Assembly: GCA_949297205.1 (NCBI GenBank)
Contig: CASFSH010000434.1
Span: 1-8,517 of the forward strand
Source of the DNA: an uncultured Bacillota bacterium
GTDB taxonomy: Bacteria; Bacillota; Clostridia; UBA1381
DNA: 8,517 nt
Reading direction: 5' to 3'
The notes beneath the pieces are model-generated. The model saw only the letters and a list, made by a program, of their open reading frames with translations, searched no databases and was not told the DNA's origin. The translations under genes and the position numbers were made by a program. This document shows, piece by piece, positions 6,338 to 8,517 of the stretch (its first letter is position 1; each line of letters opens with the position of its first letter).

Positions 6338-7997
6338 TGTAGAAGCCCCTTTCCAACATTTCTCTTGCATGCAGAATTGAAGTCTCGGTTATATCATTTC
6401 CGTCAATAATTCTTGCAAGTTCAGCGACTCTTTCTTCTTTATTAAGCTTTTTTATTTCGGTACGAGTAATATTTTTTGAAATTGTTTTTGTTATTTTAAA
6501 ATGATTTTTACTTTCAGCCGCAAGCTGGGGTTGATGACTTATACATATTACCTGCTTGCTGTTACCGAGAAAAGAAAGTTTCTTTGCTATTTTAGACGCA
6601 GCACTTCCGGATACTCCCGTATCTATTTCATCGAAAATCAAAGTGTCAACATTATCAGAATCCGCAAGAACCGTTTTCATTGCAAGCATCACTCTTGACA
6701 ATTCTCCTCCCGATGCAATTGAAGCCAAAGGCTTCATAGGCTGTCCCGGGTTTGCACTGAACATAAATTCCGCATTGTCAAAACCTTTGCTTGTATACTC
6801 TTTTGACTTTTCTATTTCAACATAAAACTGAGCTTTTTCCATATCAAGCTCATGCAAATTTTTTTCAATTTTTTCTGAGAGTTTTTTTGCGGCTTTTTTA
6901 CGTGTATCGGTTAATTTTTCACCAACAGCCGATAAATCACTATATAATTTTTTTATTTCTTCGGATAAAAGTTCTCGTCTTTCATCAGAATTTTGAAGAC
7001 TATTCAATTCTTCTTCCGCATTTTTTAAAAAGGCAATACAGCTTTCAATATTACCTCCGTATTTTCTTTTTAATTTTTTTATTAAATCCAAACGCGAAGA
7101 AACCTCATCAAGCCTTTTGGGGTCAAATTCCGTTTTTGATGAAAAATCTCTGAGTTCATGTGAAATATCTTCTACAGCATACAAGGCATCATTTAATCTT
7201 TCATACAATTGGGTAAGGCTGCCATCATATTCGGAAATAACAGAAAGTTTGGAAAGTGCATTACTTATATTATCATATACACTGTATTGCGACTCATACA
7301 ATAATTCATATGCATCATTACAGTTTTCGGTTATTTTTTCTGCATTGCTGATAAGCAGACTCTCATCTTCAAGTTCTTCTTCCTCACCCAAAACAAGATT
7401 GGCCTTTGATAATTCATTTATCTGATATTCAAGCAAATCAATCTTTGACAATCTCTCCTGTTCGTCTTGTGATAATTTATTTAATTCATTTTCACAGTCT
7501 TTCAGCTTATAATATAAATTTTTGTATTCATTTGAAATCTTATCATTACCCGCATATGAATCGAGAAAATCAATATGTCTGGAAGGTGTAAGCAATGCCT
7601 GATTATCATGCTGACCATGTATATCTATTAATAGATGTGATAAATCCCTCAAAAGCGACAGTTGAACCATACATCCGTTTATTCTTGCTATATTTCTTCC
7701 GTCAGCGGTAATTTCTCTGTTTATAATAAAGCTGTCATCCTCTGTATCAATTCCATTTTCTTCGAGTAAATTACGTATTTTCTCATTTACCGAAAACATA
7801 GCTGATACAACAGCTTTATCGCTGCCGTATCTTAATAACGATTTATTAACTCTTGCACCGAGAATAAGATTTACGGAATCAATAATTATTGATTTACCTG
7901 CTCCTGTTTCTCCCGTAAGAACGGTCATTCCGCTTCCGGGTTCAAAACTTATGTTTTCAATTACGGCAACATTTTTTATATCAAGATTATACAGCAT
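6306..7997 (-). CDS. recN: DNA repair ATPase RecN (SMC-like)
   Basis: RecN is a cohesin-like ATPase that gathers and processes DNA at double-strand breaks. The 563 residues match the family length. The N-terminal ATPase half has Walker A GETGAGKS at 29-36 and the conserved DIHGQHDNQALL stretch at 125-136. A long central coiled-coil region spans about 150-385 and is rich in Glu and Lys. The C-terminal half has the ABC signature SGGELS (429-434), Walker B LIFDEIDTG (453-461) with catalytic E457, and the H-loop ISHQPQLA (486-493). All catalytic residues are present. The ATG has GAAGGG 5 nt upstream and lies 55 nt after argR in the same direction, the order known from Bacillus (ahrC-recN). No separate promoter or clear LexA-type box was seen in the 55-nt gap, so it is probably co-transcribed with argR. 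Confidence 0.97.
   Translation of the reverse strand: MLYNLDIKNVAVIENISFEPGSGMTVLTGETGAGKSIIIDSVNLILGARVNKSLLRYGSDKAVVSAMFSVNEKIRNLLEENGIDTEDDSFIINREITADGRNIARINGCMVQLSLLRDLSHLLIDIHGQHDNQALLTPSRHIDFLDSYAGNDKISNEYKNLYYKLKDCENELNKLSQDEQERLSKIDLLEYQINELSKANLVLGEEEELEDESLLISNAEKITENCNDAYELLYESQYSVYDNISNALSKLSVISEYDGSLTQLYERLNDALYAVEDISHELRDFSSKTEFDPKRLDEVSSRLDLIKKLKRKYGGNIESCIAFLKNAEEELNSLQNSDERRELLSEEIKKLYSDLSAVGEKLTDTRKKAAKKLSEKIEKNLHELDMEKAQFYVEIEKSKEYTSKGFDNAEFMFSANPGQPMKPLASIASGGELSRVMLAMKTVLADSDNVDTLIFDEIDTGVSGSAASKIAKKLSFLGNSKQVICISHQPQLAAESKNHFKITKTISKNITRTEIKKLNKEERVAELARIIDGNDITETSILHAREMLERGFYSADKGNSNPD
6346..6352 (-). promoter_or_regulatory. Ribosome binding site supporting the GTG start of the RseC-like gene
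   Basis: AAAGGGG on the minus strand, inside the recN coding region, lies 8 nt before the GTG at 6335-6337. No comparable site was seen before the alternative upstream ATG. Its location within recN suggests that ribosomes finishing recN help start the next gene. Confidence 0.6.
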
Positions 7998-8052
7998 TTC
8001 ATCCCTTCTTCACACATAAATCTTAAATGACTTAAACAATCTGTAGTTTTAA

Positions 8053-8499
8053 TTACTTTTTAAATATTTTTTTCAATTCTCTGTACATATCATTTGCTGA
8101 ATTTTCCGATTGTGTTATTATCAGTATAGTATCATCTCCGGCAATAGAGCCTAAAATTTTATTTCCTACCAAAATATCACATGAAGCACATACAGCCTGG
8201 GCAGTACCAGGATACGTTCTGATAACAACAGTATGAAGTGCGTGTGATATGCTAATTACCGCATCCGAAAATATTTCGATATGATTTTGTTCAATTGTTG
8301 TGGACGGTTTTGCAGCATATTTATAGCCGCCGTTCTTTGAGGATATTTTTATAAGACCCAGTTCTTTTATATCTCTCGATACAGTTGCCTGTGTTGTAGC
8401 ATACCCTGACATTCTCAAAGCTTCGGTTAACTGTTCCTGAGTTTTTATATCATTTTCAGATATTATTTGTAATATTTTTTCCTGCCTTTTCTGACGCAT
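8053..8499 (-). CDS. argR: Arginine repressor ArgR/AhrC
   Basis: The 148-residue protein senses L-arginine and represses arginine biosynthesis genes while often activating catabolic ones; the family works as a hexamer. Residues 1-65 form the winged helix DNA-binding domain, with the recognition region TQATVSRDIKELGLIK at 36-51. Residues about 75-148 form the oligomerisation and arginine-binding domain, with PGTAQAV (97-103), an aspartate at 108 and the GSIAGDDTILII motif (117-128), where D122 and D123 are in the usual ligand-binding position. The ATG has AAGGA 7 nt upstream. The upstream end of its transcript lies outside the window, so an autoregulatory ARG box could not be examined. The position directly before recN matches the conserved Firmicute order. 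Confidence 0.96.
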   Translation of the reverse strand: MRQKRQEKILQIISENDIKTQEQLTEALRMSGYATTQATVSRDIKELGLIKISSKNGGYKYAAKPSTTIEQNHIEIFSDAVISISHALHTVVIRTYPGTAQAVCASCDILVGNKILGSIAGDDTILIITQSENSANDMYRELKKIFKK

Positions 8500-8517
8500 T
8501 GCTATTTCCTTTCTGAT

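Noticed and set aside
6791..7153. 120-residue plus-strand open frame inside recN
   Set aside because: It is the antisense of a clear recN coiled-coil region; the Phe/Leu-rich product reflects Lys/Glu codons on the other strand, with no ribosome site or motif.
7998..8052. Separate promoter or LexA-type box for recN in the argR-recN gap
   Set aside because: No paired -35/-10 boxes at suitable spacing and no GAAC-N4-GTTC type site were seen; read-through from argR explains expression.

Overview
The window is AT-rich, with strong GGAGG-type ribosome binding sites, sigma-A-like promoters and gene families typical of low-GC Gram-positives: a YesN/AraC two-component pair, RqcH, ArgR-RecN and a cytoplasmic GH29 fucosidase. 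This points to an anaerobic clostridial Firmicute, probably host- or gut-associated. That assignment is inferred from gene content and composition, not from a marker gene.

Layout. (1) Positions 1-1585, minus strand: a two-component pair. A sigma-A-like promoter (1557-1585) drives a YesN-type REC-AraC response regulator. It is followed 14 nt later by the start of a membrane sensor kinase, which begins at TTG and runs off the left edge of the window. (2) Positions 1701-3091, minus strand: a GH29 alpha-L-fucosidase gene with its own extended -10 promoter and a hairpin after its stop. (3) Positions 3109-4946, plus strand: rqcH, a ribosome quality control factor, expressed from a promoter placed back to back with the fucosidase promoter. 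(4) Positions 4939-8499, minus strand: argR, recN, an RseC/SoxR-reducing-like membrane protein and an AEC-family transporter, all in the same direction and probably at least partly co-transcribed. The AEC transporter and rqcH converge and overlap by 8 bp.

How the genes fit together. The left part looks like a small carbohydrate-response module: the kinase senses a ligand outside the cell, the regulator controls transcription, and the fucosidase cleaves imported fucosylated glycans. A partly conserved 31-34 bp motif lies upstream of both the regulator and the fucosidase gene, but its role is unproven. The right part is core chromosome: the arginine repressor and the DNA repair ATPase in the order known from Bacillus, then two membrane protein genes. 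No mobile element, tRNA, rRNA, CRISPR array or phage gene was seen, and no stretch above 300 bp lacks a gene. I found no convincing undescribed system. The points worth checking are start codons, overlaps, a residue change in RqcH and the shared upstream motif.
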